DNA of 64,000 bases. Source: Georgenia sp. EYE_87. Its GTDB lineage: Bacteria > Actinomycetota > Actinomycetes > Actinomycetales > Actinomycetaceae. The position numbers were made by a program, and so were the translations under genes. The notes under the pieces were generated by a model. It saw only the letters and a program-made list of their open reading frames with translations, was not told the origin of the DNA and made no database searches. Where the stretch lies: NCBI RefSeq assembly GCF_023148685.1, contig NZ_JAHXNL010000007.1:163581-227580 (forward strand), written 5' to 3'. The number at the start of each line of letters is the position of its first letter. Position 1 is the first letter of the stretch. This document shows positions 49,885 to 58,964 of the stretch, piece by piece.

Positions 49885-50370
49885 TCAGAGCTGGGCGATC
49901 CGCCGGGCGTGAGCCAGCTCGGCCGCGGTGACCTGAACCTCGTAGCGCGAGGCCTCGAGGCCCTTGACCGAGGCGAAGTCGCGCTTGCCCCGGGTCGACC
50001 AGTGGGCGAGGAAGCCGAAGAGGGCGCCCCACACCGCGCCCAGGACGACGGCGGTCAGCAGGACGGTGAGCCAGGCGGCACCCGGCAGGAACAGGCCGAG
50101 CAGCAGGCCCATGAGCAGCCCGAACCAGGCGCCGCTGCCGGCGCCGCGCAGCGCGGCGGATCCGTTGGTGACCCGCCTCGTCACCTGCTCCACCGAGTGC
50201 AGCCCGGTGCCGATGATGCGGACCTGGCCGACGGGGAAATCGTTGTCGGAGAGATGGTCGACGAGGCTCTGCGCCTCGGTGTAGCTGTCGAGCTCGACGA
50301 GCGGACGGTAGTCGCTCGCCGTGCCGGTCGTGGGGGTCAGAGTCGGGCTCGTGGTCGGCGTCGTGGTCAT
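49885..50370 (-). CDS. General stress protein (YflT/17M-like) membrane protein
   Basis: A 161-residue protein. The N-terminal YRPLVELDSYTEAQSLVDHLSDNDFPVGQVRIIGTGLHSVEQVTRRVTNGSAALRGAGSGAWFGLLMGLLLGLF is the general-stress-protein 17M domain, followed by a second hydrophobic stretch and a basic C-terminal helix. GAGGAGG precedes the ATG. Likely induced under stress, by analogy with the family. Confidence 0.85.
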   Translation of the reverse strand: MTTTPTTSPTLTPTTGTASDYRPLVELDSYTEAQSLVDHLSDNDFPVGQVRIIGTGLHSVEQVTRRVTNGSAALRGAGSGAWFGLLMGLLLGLFLPGAAWLTVLLTAVVLGAVWGALFGFLAHWSTRGKRDFASVKGLEASRYEVQVTAAELAHARRIAQL

Positions 50371-50449
50371 ACGGCCTCCTCAGCAGTAGTAGTTGGACTG
50401 TGCCAACGTATTGCCGGTGCTGTGGCGAAGCATCTTGAGGTGGCGCGCG

Positions 50450-51301
50450 TCACGCCCGGTTGGCGTGCGCGGCGAGGGTCTCGCGCAGCACGTCGGGCCG
50501 GTCGGTGATGATCCCGGCGACGCCGGCGTCGGCAAGGCGCCGGATCGTGGGGACGTCGTTGACGGTCCACGCGACGACGCCGAGCCCGAGGTCAGCGGCC
50601 ATCTGCACCAGCCGACCGGTGGTGCGGGGGTCGGCGAGGACGGGCACCCGGCCGTAGCGCAGGCTCACGTGGGCGAAGGAGCCGGTGGCGACGCCGGAGC
50701 TGGCACGCACCCCCGTCCGCGCGGCGACGATCAGTGCCGTCAGGGCCCGCCAGCCGAGCGCCGTCGTCAGGGCAGCACCGCACGCCCGGCGGATCGCCGC
50801 CAGCCAGGGGTCCCAGCCGCCGGCCACGCAGACCCGCGCGGCGGAGCCCGTGCGCCGGATCGCCTCGATGGTGGGCACGACGGCGCGCTCCTCCTTGACG
50901 TCGATCGTGACGCAGGCGTCGGGGAAGGCCGCGAGGAGGTCCTCCAGGCGCAGGACCGGCTCGGTGCCGAGCACGCGGGTGCGGCTGATCTCGGCCCAGG
51001 TCCGCGCGGCCACCGGGCCGCGGAGGCCTGTCACCCGGTCGAGCGTGCGGTCGTGGAAGGCAAGGGGGACGCCGTCGGCGGTGGTGCGGACGTCCGTCTC
51101 GAGGTAGGTCAGTCCCAGGCCGACGGCGCGGTCGAAGGCCGCGAGGGTGTTCTCCGGCGCGAGCTCCATGCCGCCGCGGTGGGCGAACGCCCACGGGCCG
51201 GGGTGGGAGCCGTAGCTGCCGGCCGGCCGCGGGGCGTGACGGCCGGGGGCGAGAGGGGGTGCGGTGCGGGCGGGGCGAGGGGCTGCTGCGAGCGTGGCCA
51301 C
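50450..51301 (-). CDS. Glycerophosphodiester phosphodiesterase
   Basis: A 283-residue GDPD TIM barrel: AFAHRGGMELAPENTLAAFDRAV (catalytic His and Glu), TYLETDVRTTADGVPLAFHDRTLDRVTG (metal Glu/Asp and general-acid His), VTIDVKEE, and the C-terminal VVAWTVND...GVAGIITDRPD. It hydrolyses glycerophosphodiesters to glycerol-3-phosphate. No signal peptide is obvious. GTG 51301 lies 7 nt after CATGAT; ATG codons at 51310 and 51313 would lie within that box and are alternatives. Confidence 0.87.
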   Translation of the reverse strand: MATLAAAPRPARTAPPLAPGRHAPRPAGSYGSHPGPWAFAHRGGMELAPENTLAAFDRAVGLGLTYLETDVRTTADGVPLAFHDRTLDRVTGLRGPVAARTWAEISRTRVLGTEPVLRLEDLLAAFPDACVTIDVKEERAVVPTIEAIRRTGSAARVCVAGGWDPWLAAIRRACGAALTTALGWRALTALIVAARTGVRASSGVATGSFAHVSLRYGRVPVLADPRTTGRLVQMAADLGLGVVAWTVNDVPTIRRLADAGVAGIITDRPDVLRETLAAHANRA

Positions 51302-51445
51302 GACCCCCATCATGGTGATACGGACGGGCCGCGGGTGCGGCGGCGGCCGCCCAGCGCCAAGGATTCACCGACCCGCCACCGCGCCGTTGCCCCGGGGTCG
51401 CCCGTGGTTCCGGAATGGGGCGGGCCGGTCCGTTGTTGCCCCGGC

Positions 51446-51760
51446 ATGGACACCTCAGTGCGCGCTGCCGAGAACCGGTTCGAGATCCTGGTCGCGGGTG
51501 ACGTCGTCGGCGTCGCCGAGTACCTCGACGACGGAGGCCGGCGCATCTTCCACCACACGCGCGTCGACGATGCGATGTCGGGCAAGGGACTCGCCGGGCG
51601 TCTCGTCGGGCACGCCCTCGACGAGACCCGCAAGGAGGGCCGGCGGATCGTGCCGGTGTGCTCCTACGTCAACTCCTACGTGGGGCGCCACGACGAGTAC
51701 GCCGACGCGGTCGACCCCGCCACCGAGGCGGACGGCGACCTCGTCGAGTCCCGGGCCTAG
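51446..51760 (+). CDS. GNAT-like (YjdJ-type) N-acetyltransferase
   Basis: A 104-residue short GNAT: RFEILVAGDVVGVAEYLDDGGRRIFHHTRVDDAMSGKGLAGRLVGHALDETRKEGRRIVPVCSYVNSYVGRHDEYADAV. SGKGLAGRL is the acetyl-CoA pyrophosphate loop. Typical of the minimal one-domain YjdJ group; substrate unknown. The C-terminal PATEADGDLVESRA is extra. Convergent with the LMF gene 7 bp away. Confidence 0.85.
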   Translation: MDTSVRAAENRFEILVAGDVVGVAEYLDDGGRRIFHHTRVDDAMSGKGLAGRLVGHALDETRKEGRRIVPVCSYVNSYVGRHDEYADAVDPATEADGDLVESRA

Positions 51761-51767
51761 CAGAGAC

Positions 51768-53204
51768 TCAGCTCAGACGCCGGATGGCCTCCAGGTCCTG
51801 CGGCGCGACGAGCATGCCCTCCTCGTGCCGGACCCACCACTGACGGGTCCGGCGCAGCTCCTCGAACGTGGAGTACCGGTACCGGAAGACGCGGGCGCGC
51901 ACGTACCTGGGGCGCTGCCCCGCGAACGGGTCGTGCGCGAGGAGTCGCAGCGTGGGTCGGTCCGCCTCGAGCAGGCGGCGCAGCAGCACGGTGAACCACC
52001 GGTACTGCGACGGTGAGCCGAGGGCCAGGAACCACATGCCCCAGTCCAGCCGCAGGTGGTAGGGGGCGTACTGGCGCGGCCGGCGCCCTGTGCTGCCCGG
52101 CTTGCCCTTGAACTCGTACTCGCGCCAGTCGCTCGTGAACGGGTCGTCGTCATCCGTTCCCTCCACGACCACCTCCGAGCGGCGCCGGGTGATCGAGCCG
52201 AACGCGCCGTAGGCGCCGACGAGGTGCCACTGGTTGAACGAGGCGTTCATCGCCTGGTGCTTCGAGAGCAGGTTCTTCGCCGGCCACCAGCTCAGCACCA
52301 CGAGCAGCACGCTGACCGCGAGCACGATCACCACGAACCACGCGGGCGACGGCGCGTGGGTGGCCTCCCGCAGGGGGAGGAACTGGTCGAGCACATCGTC
52401 GGAGACCGCGGAGAAGGCGAGCACCATGGTGAGCCAGTTGAGCCAGGCGAAGTTGCCCGAGAGCACCAGCCAGCCCTGCGTCACGACGATCACCGCCGCG
52501 GCCGCCGAGGCCACCGGCTGCGGGAGGAACAGCAGCCACGGGACCACCAGCTGGGTGACGTGGTTGGCCGCCACCTCCACCTTGTGCAGCGGCCTGGGCA
52601 GGTGGTGGAAGAACCAGGAGAGCGGGCCCGGCATCGGCTGGGTCTCGTGGTGGTAGTACAGCGCCGTGAGGTCCCGCCACACGACGTCGCCGCGCATTTT
52701 GATCATCCCGGCGCCGAACTCCACCCGGAACACGAGCCACCGGAACAGGAAGATGACGACGACCGGCGGCGCCACCTCGTCCGAGCCGAGGAAGGCGGCC
52801 AGGAACCCCGCCTCCAGGAGCAGCGACTCCCAGCCGAAGCCGTAGAACACCTGGCCCACGTTGACCACCGACAGGTACAGCCCGTACATCGCTAGGAAGA
52901 CGAGCATCGGCACCCACGGCGGCCCGCTCTGCGGGAGGCCGGCGACGACGCTGAGCGCCAGCACCACGCCGGCCCACCCCACAGCCAGCACGAGCCGGTC
53001 GGAGTAGCGACGGCGGAAGAGCGTCGGCCCCGTGCGGGCACCCACCCGGTCGAGGTAGCGGGGGACCGGCAGCAGGCCGTGCTCACCGAGCAGGGGGCGG
53101 AACTGGCGCAGCACGGCGACGAAGGCGACGAGGTACAGCAGGGCGATGCCCCGCTGCAGGACGAACCGGGCGGCGTCGTAGTCCTCGGCGGCGAACCACT
53201 CCAC
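51768..53204 (-). CDS. Lipase maturation factor family membrane protein
   Basis: A 478-residue polytopic protein: FVLQRGIALLYLVAFVAVLRQFRPLLGEHGLLPVPRYL, FGWESLLLEAGFLAAFLG and LFRWLVFRVEFGAGMIKMRGDVVWRDLTALYYHHETQPMPGPLSWFFHHLP are the diagnostic LMF segments. The C-terminal soluble part has EYEFKGKPGSTGRRPRQYAPYHLRLDWGMWFLALG. Animal LMF1 aids lipase folding in the ER; the bacterial function is unknown. GAGGAGG before GTG 53204 sets the start. Confidence 0.88.
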   Translation of the reverse strand: MEWFAAEDYDAARFVLQRGIALLYLVAFVAVLRQFRPLLGEHGLLPVPRYLDRVGARTGPTLFRRRYSDRLVLAVGWAGVVLALSVVAGLPQSGPPWVPMLVFLAMYGLYLSVVNVGQVFYGFGWESLLLEAGFLAAFLGSDEVAPPVVVIFLFRWLVFRVEFGAGMIKMRGDVVWRDLTALYYHHETQPMPGPLSWFFHHLPRPLHKVEVAANHVTQLVVPWLLFLPQPVASAAAAVIVVTQGWLVLSGNFAWLNWLTMVLAFSAVSDDVLDQFLPLREATHAPSPAWFVVIVLAVSVLLVVLSWWPAKNLLSKHQAMNASFNQWHLVGAYGAFGSITRRRSEVVVEGTDDDDPFTSDWREYEFKGKPGSTGRRPRQYAPYHLRLDWGMWFLALGSPSQYRWFTVLLRRLLEADRPTLRLLAHDPFAGQRPRYVRARVFRYRYSTFEELRRTRQWWVRHEEGMLVAPQDLEAIRRLS

Positions 53205-53279
53205 GGCGTGCCTCCTCCTCCCTCGACATTGCACACCCAAGGGTGCTCTCGGCGCAGCAGAGAGCACGGTGCGGCTGAT

Positions 53280-53291
53280 TGACGCGCGTCA
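53280..53291. promoter_or_regulatory. 12-bp palindrome upstream of the HMA protein gene
   Basis: TGACGCGCGTCA is a perfect inverted repeat between the LMF and HMA genes, overlapping a TTGACG that could be a -35 element. Candidate repressor site; the binder is unknown. Confidence 0.35.
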
Positions 53292-53373
53292 TGGTCGCGG
53301 TGGGGGAGGGCTCCTAGCGTCGCGATCAGCACCTCGGAGGACCGGGGTGGAGGAACCACAGAGAGGACGAGCC

Positions 53374-53613
53374 ATGAGCACCGAAGCCCCCGTCACCACC
53401 CGCACGATCCTGCGCGCGGAAGGGTTCTCCTGCCCCTCCTGCGTCTCGAAGATCGAGAAGCAGGTGGGCCGTCTCGACGGCGTCGAGGCCGTGACCGTGC
53501 ACTTCGCCAGCGGGCGCGTCGAGGTCGACCACGACCCCGACAGGGTCGGCGTCGACGAGCTGGTCGCCGCCGTTGGCAGGGCGGGCTACGTCGCCCGACC
53601 GTCCGCCTTCTGA
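53374..53613 (+). CDS. Heavy-metal-associated (HMA) domain protein, orphan metallochaperone
   Basis: A 79-residue protein consisting of one HMA ferredoxin-like domain: TILRAEGFSCPSCVSKIEKQVGRLDGVEAVTVHFASGRVEVDHDPDRVGVDELVAAVGRAGY. CxxC (CPSC) binds Cu(I) or another soft metal. No P-type ATPase or CsoR gene is adjacent. GAGAGGA lies 6 nt before ATG and a strong hairpin follows, so it is monocistronic. Confidence 0.88.
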   Translation: MSTEAPVTTRTILRAEGFSCPSCVSKIEKQVGRLDGVEAVTVHFASGRVEVDHDPDRVGVDELVAAVGRAGYVARPSAF

Positions 53614-53622
53614 GCGCCGTGG

Positions 53623-53654
53623 CCCGGGCCGCGTCACACGCAACGCGGCCCGGG
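53623..53654. terminator. Strong hairpin after the HMA gene
   Basis: Perfect 12-bp stem CCCGGGCCGCGT/ACGCGGCCCGGG with an 8-nt loop, 10 bp after the HMA stop codon. The convergent cupin gene can use it too. Confidence 0.8.
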
Positions 53655-53723
53655 GCGGGCACGGGTCCCGGGACGGTCACGCGCCCCGCGCGGCCGGCCC
53701 GCGTGATCGGTTGTCGTGTCCGG

Positions 53724-54071
53724 CTACCGCGCGCGCTGCGGCTCCGCGGTCTGCCCCACGCTCGTGACCGTGGTCAGCAGGAAGACCGAGTCCTCGAGCG
53801 CATGCACCGAGTGTCGGTCGTGGGTGAGGACGGCCAGCTGGCCGGCGCCGAGCTCCACCGTCTCGCTGCCGGTGACCGTCACCCGGCCGAGCAGCACCTG
53901 GATGCTGGCCGCGTCGGGGGAGTTGTGCTCGCCGAGCTCGGTGCCCGCGACGAGCGCGATGATGGTCTGCCGCAGCGGGCCGTCGTGCACGAGGAGCTCG
54001 GGGCTGCGACCGCGCTCGTCGGCCTTGGCGGCGGCGAGATGGGATGCGGCGAGCTGGGACAGGTCGGCCAC
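53724..54071 (-). CDS. Small cupin-domain protein
   Basis: A 115-residue protein. IIALVAGTELGEHNSPDAASIQVLLGRVTVTGSETVELGAGQLAVLTHDRHSVHALEDSVFLLTTVT has the cupin strand order with His in GEHNSP and in DRHSVHAL as possible metal ligands. Such proteins recur as small stress- or redox-linked cupins. GGAGGAGG precedes GTG 54071. Confidence 0.78.
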   Translation of the reverse strand: MADLSQLAASHLAAAKADERGRSPELLVHDGPLRQTIIALVAGTELGEHNSPDAASIQVLLGRVTVTGSETVELGAGQLAVLTHDRHSVHALEDSVFLLTTVTSVGQTAEPQRAR

Positions 54072-54225
54072 GGGATCCTCCTCCGTCGGGTACGTGCCAC
54101 TATGCCGCCACGACCGGTCTCGCGCACCGCGCGGCCGTCACTGGCGTCGGCGTGGCCTCGTTCGCCGACGTGAGGCTCGCGGTCCGCCGTCGTCCCTGGG
54201 GAGTCGGGCCTGCGTCGAGGGGGAG

Positions 54226-54885
54226 TCAGAGCTGCGGCGCGGCGGCCGGAGCAGGCCCCGGCACCTGGCCCGCCCGGATGTGCACCGCGTCCACGATGAT
54301 GGCGACGCACTCGTCCAGGGAGAGCGACCCGGTGTTCAGCACCATGTCGTAACGGTCGGGCCGGCGGGGGTCCCAGCCGTAGAAGTCCTTCGACATCTGC
54401 GCGCGGACCTCGTCCTCCCGCTTCTGCCGCCTGGCGGCCCGCTCGTGGCTGATGCCGGTGTCCCGCGCCGCCCGGGCGACCCGCTGCTCGACCGGTCCGT
54501 CGAGCAGGACGTGAAGGGTGGCGGGGCGGCCGGCGAGGATGACGGCGCCGTTGCGGCCCATGACGACCCCACCCCGCGCGGCCTCCTCCTGGACGATGCG
54601 GGTGTTCTCGAGGGCCAGCTCGTAGCTGTCGCGCTGCGCCGCCGGCACCGCGCCGCCCTCCGGGCCCGCGTAGCCGGGTCCCATGGCGCTGAAGACGCGC
54701 GAGAGCAGGCTCTCCTTCTCGCGCCGCTCCTCCTCCGCCTCGAGCTGCTCGGAGCTGAACGCCTGCTGGTGGAAGGGCAGCCCGAGCGCCTCGGCCACGC
54801 GCGGCCCGACGTAGCTCGCACCGGCGCCGTAGGTCTCGAAGAGGGTGACCACCGGCCTGACCGGTGACTGGTCGCTGCTCGACAT
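54226..54885 (-). CDS. Cytidylate kinase-like family protein
   Basis: A 219-residue protein: VVTLFETYGAGASYVGPRVAEALGLPFHQQAFSSEQLEAEEERREKE starts like the cytidylate-kinase-like family, with a P-loop variant (ETYGAGAS) lacking the usual Lys-Ser. GRNGAVILAGRPATLHVLLDGPVEQRVARAARDTGISHERAARRQKREDEVRAQMSKDFYGWDPRRPDRYDMVLNTG supplies the lid and Asp/Arg motifs of that family. True kinase activity is uncertain. ATG 54885 with GGAG upstream. Confidence 0.75.
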   Translation of the reverse strand: MSSSDQSPVRPVVTLFETYGAGASYVGPRVAEALGLPFHQQAFSSEQLEAEEERREKESLLSRVFSAMGPGYAGPEGGAVPAAQRDSYELALENTRIVQEEAARGGVVMGRNGAVILAGRPATLHVLLDGPVEQRVARAARDTGISHERAARRQKREDEVRAQMSKDFYGWDPRRPDRYDMVLNTGSLSLDECVAIIVDAVHIRAGQVPGPAPAAAPQL

Positions 54886-55181
54886 CGCTACTCCGCATCG
54901 CCGTCGACGCTGTCGGGCGTCGCCCGCAGTCGCCGTGACCACTCTAGGAGCCCTCCGGCGGGTCCGCTCCGGAACCTCGGGCGACGGCGCAGCCGGGCAG
55001 CCCGGGCAGCCGGGCGGGCCGGGCAGCCGGGCAGCCCCGCGTGCGGGGGCTTGGGTGCTCGGGCGCGCGAACCCGCCACGACGTGTCGGTCACCGCCGGA
55101 CGCGTGGACGCTCTTCCGTCCGGTGCATATCGTCGTCGCGGGGCACGGGCCGACAGTGCCGCGCAAGGGAGGGGGCCGGAC

Positions 55182-57413
55182 GTGTTCGAGCGCGTGGACC
55201 CGTTCATCGGCACCGAGGTGACCGATCTGCCGCAGCCGTCCGGCCTGGCGGCCACGTGGTGGTGGCCCAAGCCGCAGGTGGGCAACACCCACCCCGGCGC
55301 CGCCTACCCGCTCGGCATGGTCTCCGCCTGCGCGTACTCCGGCGCGTACCCGACGGGCTACGGGCGCTACGAGCTGAGCACCGAGGGCGTCCCGCGCACC
55401 ATGCACGACCGCCAGGTCGCCTCCGGGTTCACCCACTTCCAGCAGTCCGGGACGGGCGCGATCCGGAAGTACTACAACTACTTCCGTGTCACCCCCATGC
55501 TGGAGCCGCTCGACGCGCTGGGGACGCTGTGGGACGTCGAGGACGAGGAGGCCGAGCCCGGCTGGTACGCCGCGACCCTCTCCTCGGGCATCCGCTGCGA
55601 GGTCACCGTCGGCCCCAAGAGCGCAGTCCACCGGTACACGTTCCCCGCGCACCGCAACGCCCGCCTCGTCATCGACCTCTCGCTCGGCGGCCTGGCGATC
55701 CCCTACGGCAGCACCATTCCCCTGCGTGCGCACCTGCAGTCGCTCGGCCCAGGGGTCGCCGAGGGCGAGATCGTCATGGAGGGGGCCCCGCTGGCGGTGC
55801 ACCTCGAGTGCGACGCCGACCAGTGGCGGCAGATGCTCTGGTACGACCGCCGGCTCATGCCCGGCGGCACCAGGCTGGACTTCGACTACATCCGCCCGAC
55901 GACGCTGCGCCCCTTCGGCCTGATGTGGGCGGGACCCGCGGAGCCCGGCCAGGTGGTCGAGCTCCGCCTGGGCTTCTCGCTGCGCGGGAAGGAGCAGGCG
56001 CGCGAGAACCTCTACCGTGACTGCGGGCCGGGGCCGCACAGCTTCGCCGCCCGCCGCGAGGCCACGGCGCGCAGCTGGCGCGAGCACCTCGGCACGATCG
56101 CCGTCGACACCCCCTCGCCCGAGCGGGAGACGGTCTTCTCGACGGCGCTCTACCACTCGCTCCTCAAGCCGTGCCTGGCCCGGGGCGAGAGCCCGTTCTG
56201 GCCCACCGGCGGCCCGTTCGCGTTCGACATCAGCACGATGTGGGACATCTACCGCACTCAGCTGCCGCTGCTCACGACGCTCGTGCCGGACCGGGCGGTC
56301 GAGCTCGCCGAGGCGCTCCTCCACATCTGCGAGGAGGAGGGCAACCTGCCCATCGGCTACCGCATGTCCCGCGGCGCCGACCAGTTCTCGCGACAGGGCT
56401 CCGCCCTGGCCCACACGTTCCTCGCCGACCTGTGCCAGCTGGGGCTGCCCGGCATGGACTGGGAGTGGGCGCTGGTCCACATGCACAACGACCTGCGCCG
56501 GATGTACGGCGAGGACTTCCTGCTGCGCGGCGAGGCGCACCCGATCAGCCACACCCTGGACCTCGCGTTCGGGTACTGGTGCACGGCGAAGATCGCCGCG
56601 CAGGTGGGTGACCGGGCCCTGGTGGCCGAGTTCGCCGGGCTGGCGCAGCAGTGGCGCAACGCCTTCGACCCGTCCACCGGCCTGCTCAAGGACTCCACGT
56701 TCTACGAGGGCGGGCGGTGGAACTACTCCTTCCGCCTCGTGCACGACATGGCGGCGCGCATCGCGCTCGCGGGCGGCGACGAGAGGTTCGTCGGCCTGCT
56801 CGACCGCTTCTTCGGGGTCGGCGCGGGGCCGGTCACCCAGCCGGGCGTGCGACCCACGGCGGAGGAGATGGCGCGCGGGTACGCGCTCGGCCGGTTCGAG
56901 GGGCTGAACAACGAGCCCGACATGGAGGCCCCCTGGGCGTACCAGTACGCCGGCCGCCCCGACCGGACGGCCGACATCGTCCACGCGGCCGTGCACCACC
57001 AGTTCGGCACCGGCCGCGGTGGCCTGCCCGGCAACGACGACTCCGGCGGGCTGAGCTCCTGGTACGTCTGGGCGTCCCTGGGGCTGTTTCCGGTGGCGGG
57101 GCAGAACGTGTTCCTGCTCAACGCACCCTCGTTCCGGGAGGCGCGGATCGACGTGGGCGGCAACGCCCTCGAGATCGCCACCACCGGGTTCGTGGAGCCG
57201 GAGCCCGGCGGCCCTGCGCAGTACGTCCGTTCGGCCCGGCTCGACGGCGTGCCGCTCGAGCGCAGCTGGCTGAGCGGCAACGAGCTCCACGCGGGTGGCA
57301 CACTTCTCCTCGAGCTCGCGGCCACGCCGTCGGACTGGGGCACGGCCCTGGCCCACCGGCCGCCGTCGTCGCCCGGGCCCACCCCTCCCGCCGAGATGTC
57401 ACGAGCTCGGTGA
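55182..57413 (+). CDS. GH92-family alpha-mannosidase
   Basis: A 743-residue protein. It begins VFERVDPFIGTEVTDL, then shows the GH92 hallmarks: GNTHPGAAYPLGMVSACAYSG, FSTALYHSLLKPCLARG, FAFDISTMWDIYRTQLPLLTTL, GLNNEPDMEAPWAYQYAGRPDRT (the NEP acid) and GNDDSGGLSSWYVWASLGLFPV. Members are Ca-dependent exo-alpha-mannosidases acting on alpha-1,2/1,3 links. No signal peptide precedes the domain, so unlike most GH92 enzymes it looks cytosolic. GTG 55182 follows AAGGGAGGGG. A nested hairpin starts inside the stop region. Confidence 0.9.
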   Translation: MFERVDPFIGTEVTDLPQPSGLAATWWWPKPQVGNTHPGAAYPLGMVSACAYSGAYPTGYGRYELSTEGVPRTMHDRQVASGFTHFQQSGTGAIRKYYNYFRVTPMLEPLDALGTLWDVEDEEAEPGWYAATLSSGIRCEVTVGPKSAVHRYTFPAHRNARLVIDLSLGGLAIPYGSTIPLRAHLQSLGPGVAEGEIVMEGAPLAVHLECDADQWRQMLWYDRRLMPGGTRLDFDYIRPTTLRPFGLMWAGPAEPGQVVELRLGFSLRGKEQARENLYRDCGPGPHSFAARREATARSWREHLGTIAVDTPSPERETVFSTALYHSLLKPCLARGESPFWPTGGPFAFDISTMWDIYRTQLPLLTTLVPDRAVELAEALLHICEEEGNLPIGYRMSRGADQFSRQGSALAHTFLADLCQLGLPGMDWEWALVHMHNDLRRMYGEDFLLRGEAHPISHTLDLAFGYWCTAKIAAQVGDRALVAEFAGLAQQWRNAFDPSTGLLKDSTFYEGGRWNYSFRLVHDMAARIALAGGDERFVGLLDRFFGVGAGPVTQPGVRPTAEEMARGYALGRFEGLNNEPDMEAPWAYQYAGRPDRTADIVHAAVHHQFGTGRGGLPGNDDSGGLSSWYVWASLGLFPVAGQNVFLLNAPSFREARIDVGGNALEIATTGFVEPEPGGPAQYVRSARLDGVPLERSWLSGNELHAGGTLLLELAATPSDWGTALAHRPPSSPGPTPPAEMSRAR

Positions 57414-57462
57414 GACGTCGCCAGCTCGTGAGCTCTTACCGAGAGAATGGCGTCTCACCGAG
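57406..57462. terminator. Nested hairpin overlapping the GH92 stop codon
   Basis: CTCGGTGAGACG (57406-57417) pairs perfectly with CGTCTCACCGAG (57451-57462). The 33-nt loop contains a GCTCGTGAGC hairpin and a GCCA/TGGC pairing. The stop TGA lies within the left arm. A further GGCTCACCG copy follows, so it may be a terminator or a repeat-type element. Confidence 0.6.
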
Positions 57463-57584
57463 GAAGTGACGGCTCACCGCCCGCCCGCCCGCACGAACCA
57501 CTCCGCCCGCTCGACTCACCCGCCCGCGCGCTGGCCGCCGCCCGCCGCAAGAAACCCTGAGACCCCCGTGGAGGTACCGCGCCC

Positions 57585-58877
57585 ATGACCACCCCTGACC
57601 GCCGCCTGGTGATCGTCGTCCGGGCCGACCCGGTGATCTGCGGGCACTCGGGCGAGGCGCGCAACCTCGCCGAGGCCGCCCTGACGCGGGGATTCGACGA
57701 GGTCCGCATCGTCACGTGGCCGATCGAGCGGCTGCAGGCCACCGGGCTGCCGCTGAAGCCGCTGGACCACGTGCTGCCCTACAGCGACGGGATCGTGGTC
57801 GAACGGCCCGGGCCGGTGGGGGACTACAAGGTCCCCGACGGCCGGTACCTCGCCGGGATCACCGGCCGGCTGATCGAGCTCTTCACCGACGGCGTGCCCA
57901 CCGTGTGCATGTCGCTGTACCTGAGCCCGCACACCGTGGCCGTCGCGGACGCCGTGCGCGCCGCTCGCAGCACCGGCCTGCCCGTCAACGTCACGACCAT
58001 CGCCGAGGCGGTCGGCTCGGACGTGACGAACGTGGTGCGCTCCTGCGTGGACGAGGGGCGCTTCGGCGCCGCCGCGCACGTGCTCTCGAGCTACCTCTCC
58101 TCGGACGTGTGCGTGGCCGTCTCGGAGTACACCCGTGACCTCATCGTCGCCGAGGCCGCGGCGATCGACGCCCGTCACGGCACGACCTTCGCGGACCAGT
58201 GCCGCGAGCGGGTGGCGATCTCCTACCCGGCCATCGACACCGGCGCCTACCTCGACCTCGACGACGCCGAGACCGAGCGGGTTCTCGCCGCCCGCGGGCT
58301 CGAGCGCGACGGGTACGTCCTCTTCCTCTCCCGTCTGAGCCCCGCCAAGGGCGTCGACGACCTCATCGAGGGCTTCGCCGCGAGCTCGGTGCACGGCTCG
58401 GTGCGGCTCGTCGTCGCCGGCAGCGGGCCGGCCGCGGGGGCGCTGCGCGCGCAGGCCGCAGCCTCGCCCGTCGCCGACCGGATCGTCTTCCTCGACGACG
58501 TCGACGACGCCGAGAAGCCGCACCTCATGGCCGGCAGCGCCGCGTACGCGCTGCCGAGCAAGCCGCTGCCGGAGTTCACCGAGACGTTCGGAATCGCGCT
58601 GGTCGAGAAGATGCTCGCCGGCGGCGGGCCGGTCATCACCACCGACACCGGGGGGATCGGCGAGGCCGTGGCCGACTGTGCGATCGTGGTCCCGGTCGAG
58701 GACCCGCCCGCGATCGCCGCCGCCCTGGACCGCGCCGTCGGGATGCCCGCCGCGGAGCGGCTCGAGTGGGAGCGGCGGGCCCGGGCGCACAGCCTCCAGT
58801 TCGACCGGGCCAACGTCTTCGACCGGCTCTTCGCCCGCCTCGACGAGCGGCCTGAGCTGGCCCCCGCGCGCGCCTGA
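57585..58877 (+). CDS. Glycosyltransferase family 4 protein
   Basis: A 430-residue GT4 with two Rossmann halves. C-terminal motifs: GYVLFLSRLSPAKGVDDLIEGFA, VRLVVAGSGPAAGALR, VFLDDVDDAEKPHLMAGSAAYALPSKPLPEFTETFGIALVEKMLAGGGPVITTDTGG, including the EX7E pair (EFTETFGIALVEKML). N-terminal: VIVVRADPVICGHSGEARNLAEAALTRGFDEVRIVTWP. The sugar donor and acceptor are unknown. GGAGGTACCGCGCCC precedes ATG. It lies between the mannosidase and a sugar kinase gene. Confidence 0.88.
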   Translation: MTTPDRRLVIVVRADPVICGHSGEARNLAEAALTRGFDEVRIVTWPIERLQATGLPLKPLDHVLPYSDGIVVERPGPVGDYKVPDGRYLAGITGRLIELFTDGVPTVCMSLYLSPHTVAVADAVRAARSTGLPVNVTTIAEAVGSDVTNVVRSCVDEGRFGAAAHVLSSYLSSDVCVAVSEYTRDLIVAEAAAIDARHGTTFADQCRERVAISYPAIDTGAYLDLDDAETERVLAARGLERDGYVLFLSRLSPAKGVDDLIEGFAASSVHGSVRLVVAGSGPAAGALRAQAAASPVADRIVFLDDVDDAEKPHLMAGSAAYALPSKPLPEFTETFGIALVEKMLAGGGPVITTDTGGIGEAVADCAIVVPVEDPPAIAAALDRAVGMPAAERLEWERRARAHSLQFDRANVFDRLFARLDERPELAPARA

Positions 58878-58964
58878 GCGGCACGCGCCGGGAGCGGACC
58901 AAGGTCTCTCGCAGCTCCGCCGTCGTCCCGGGTAGGAAGGAGGGGACGACGGCGGAGGTGCGTC

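Noticed and set aside
54989..55036. GGGCAGCC-type microrepeats upstream of the GH92 gene
   Set aside because: Simple GC-rich slippage sequence without regular period or symmetry; no function can be supported.
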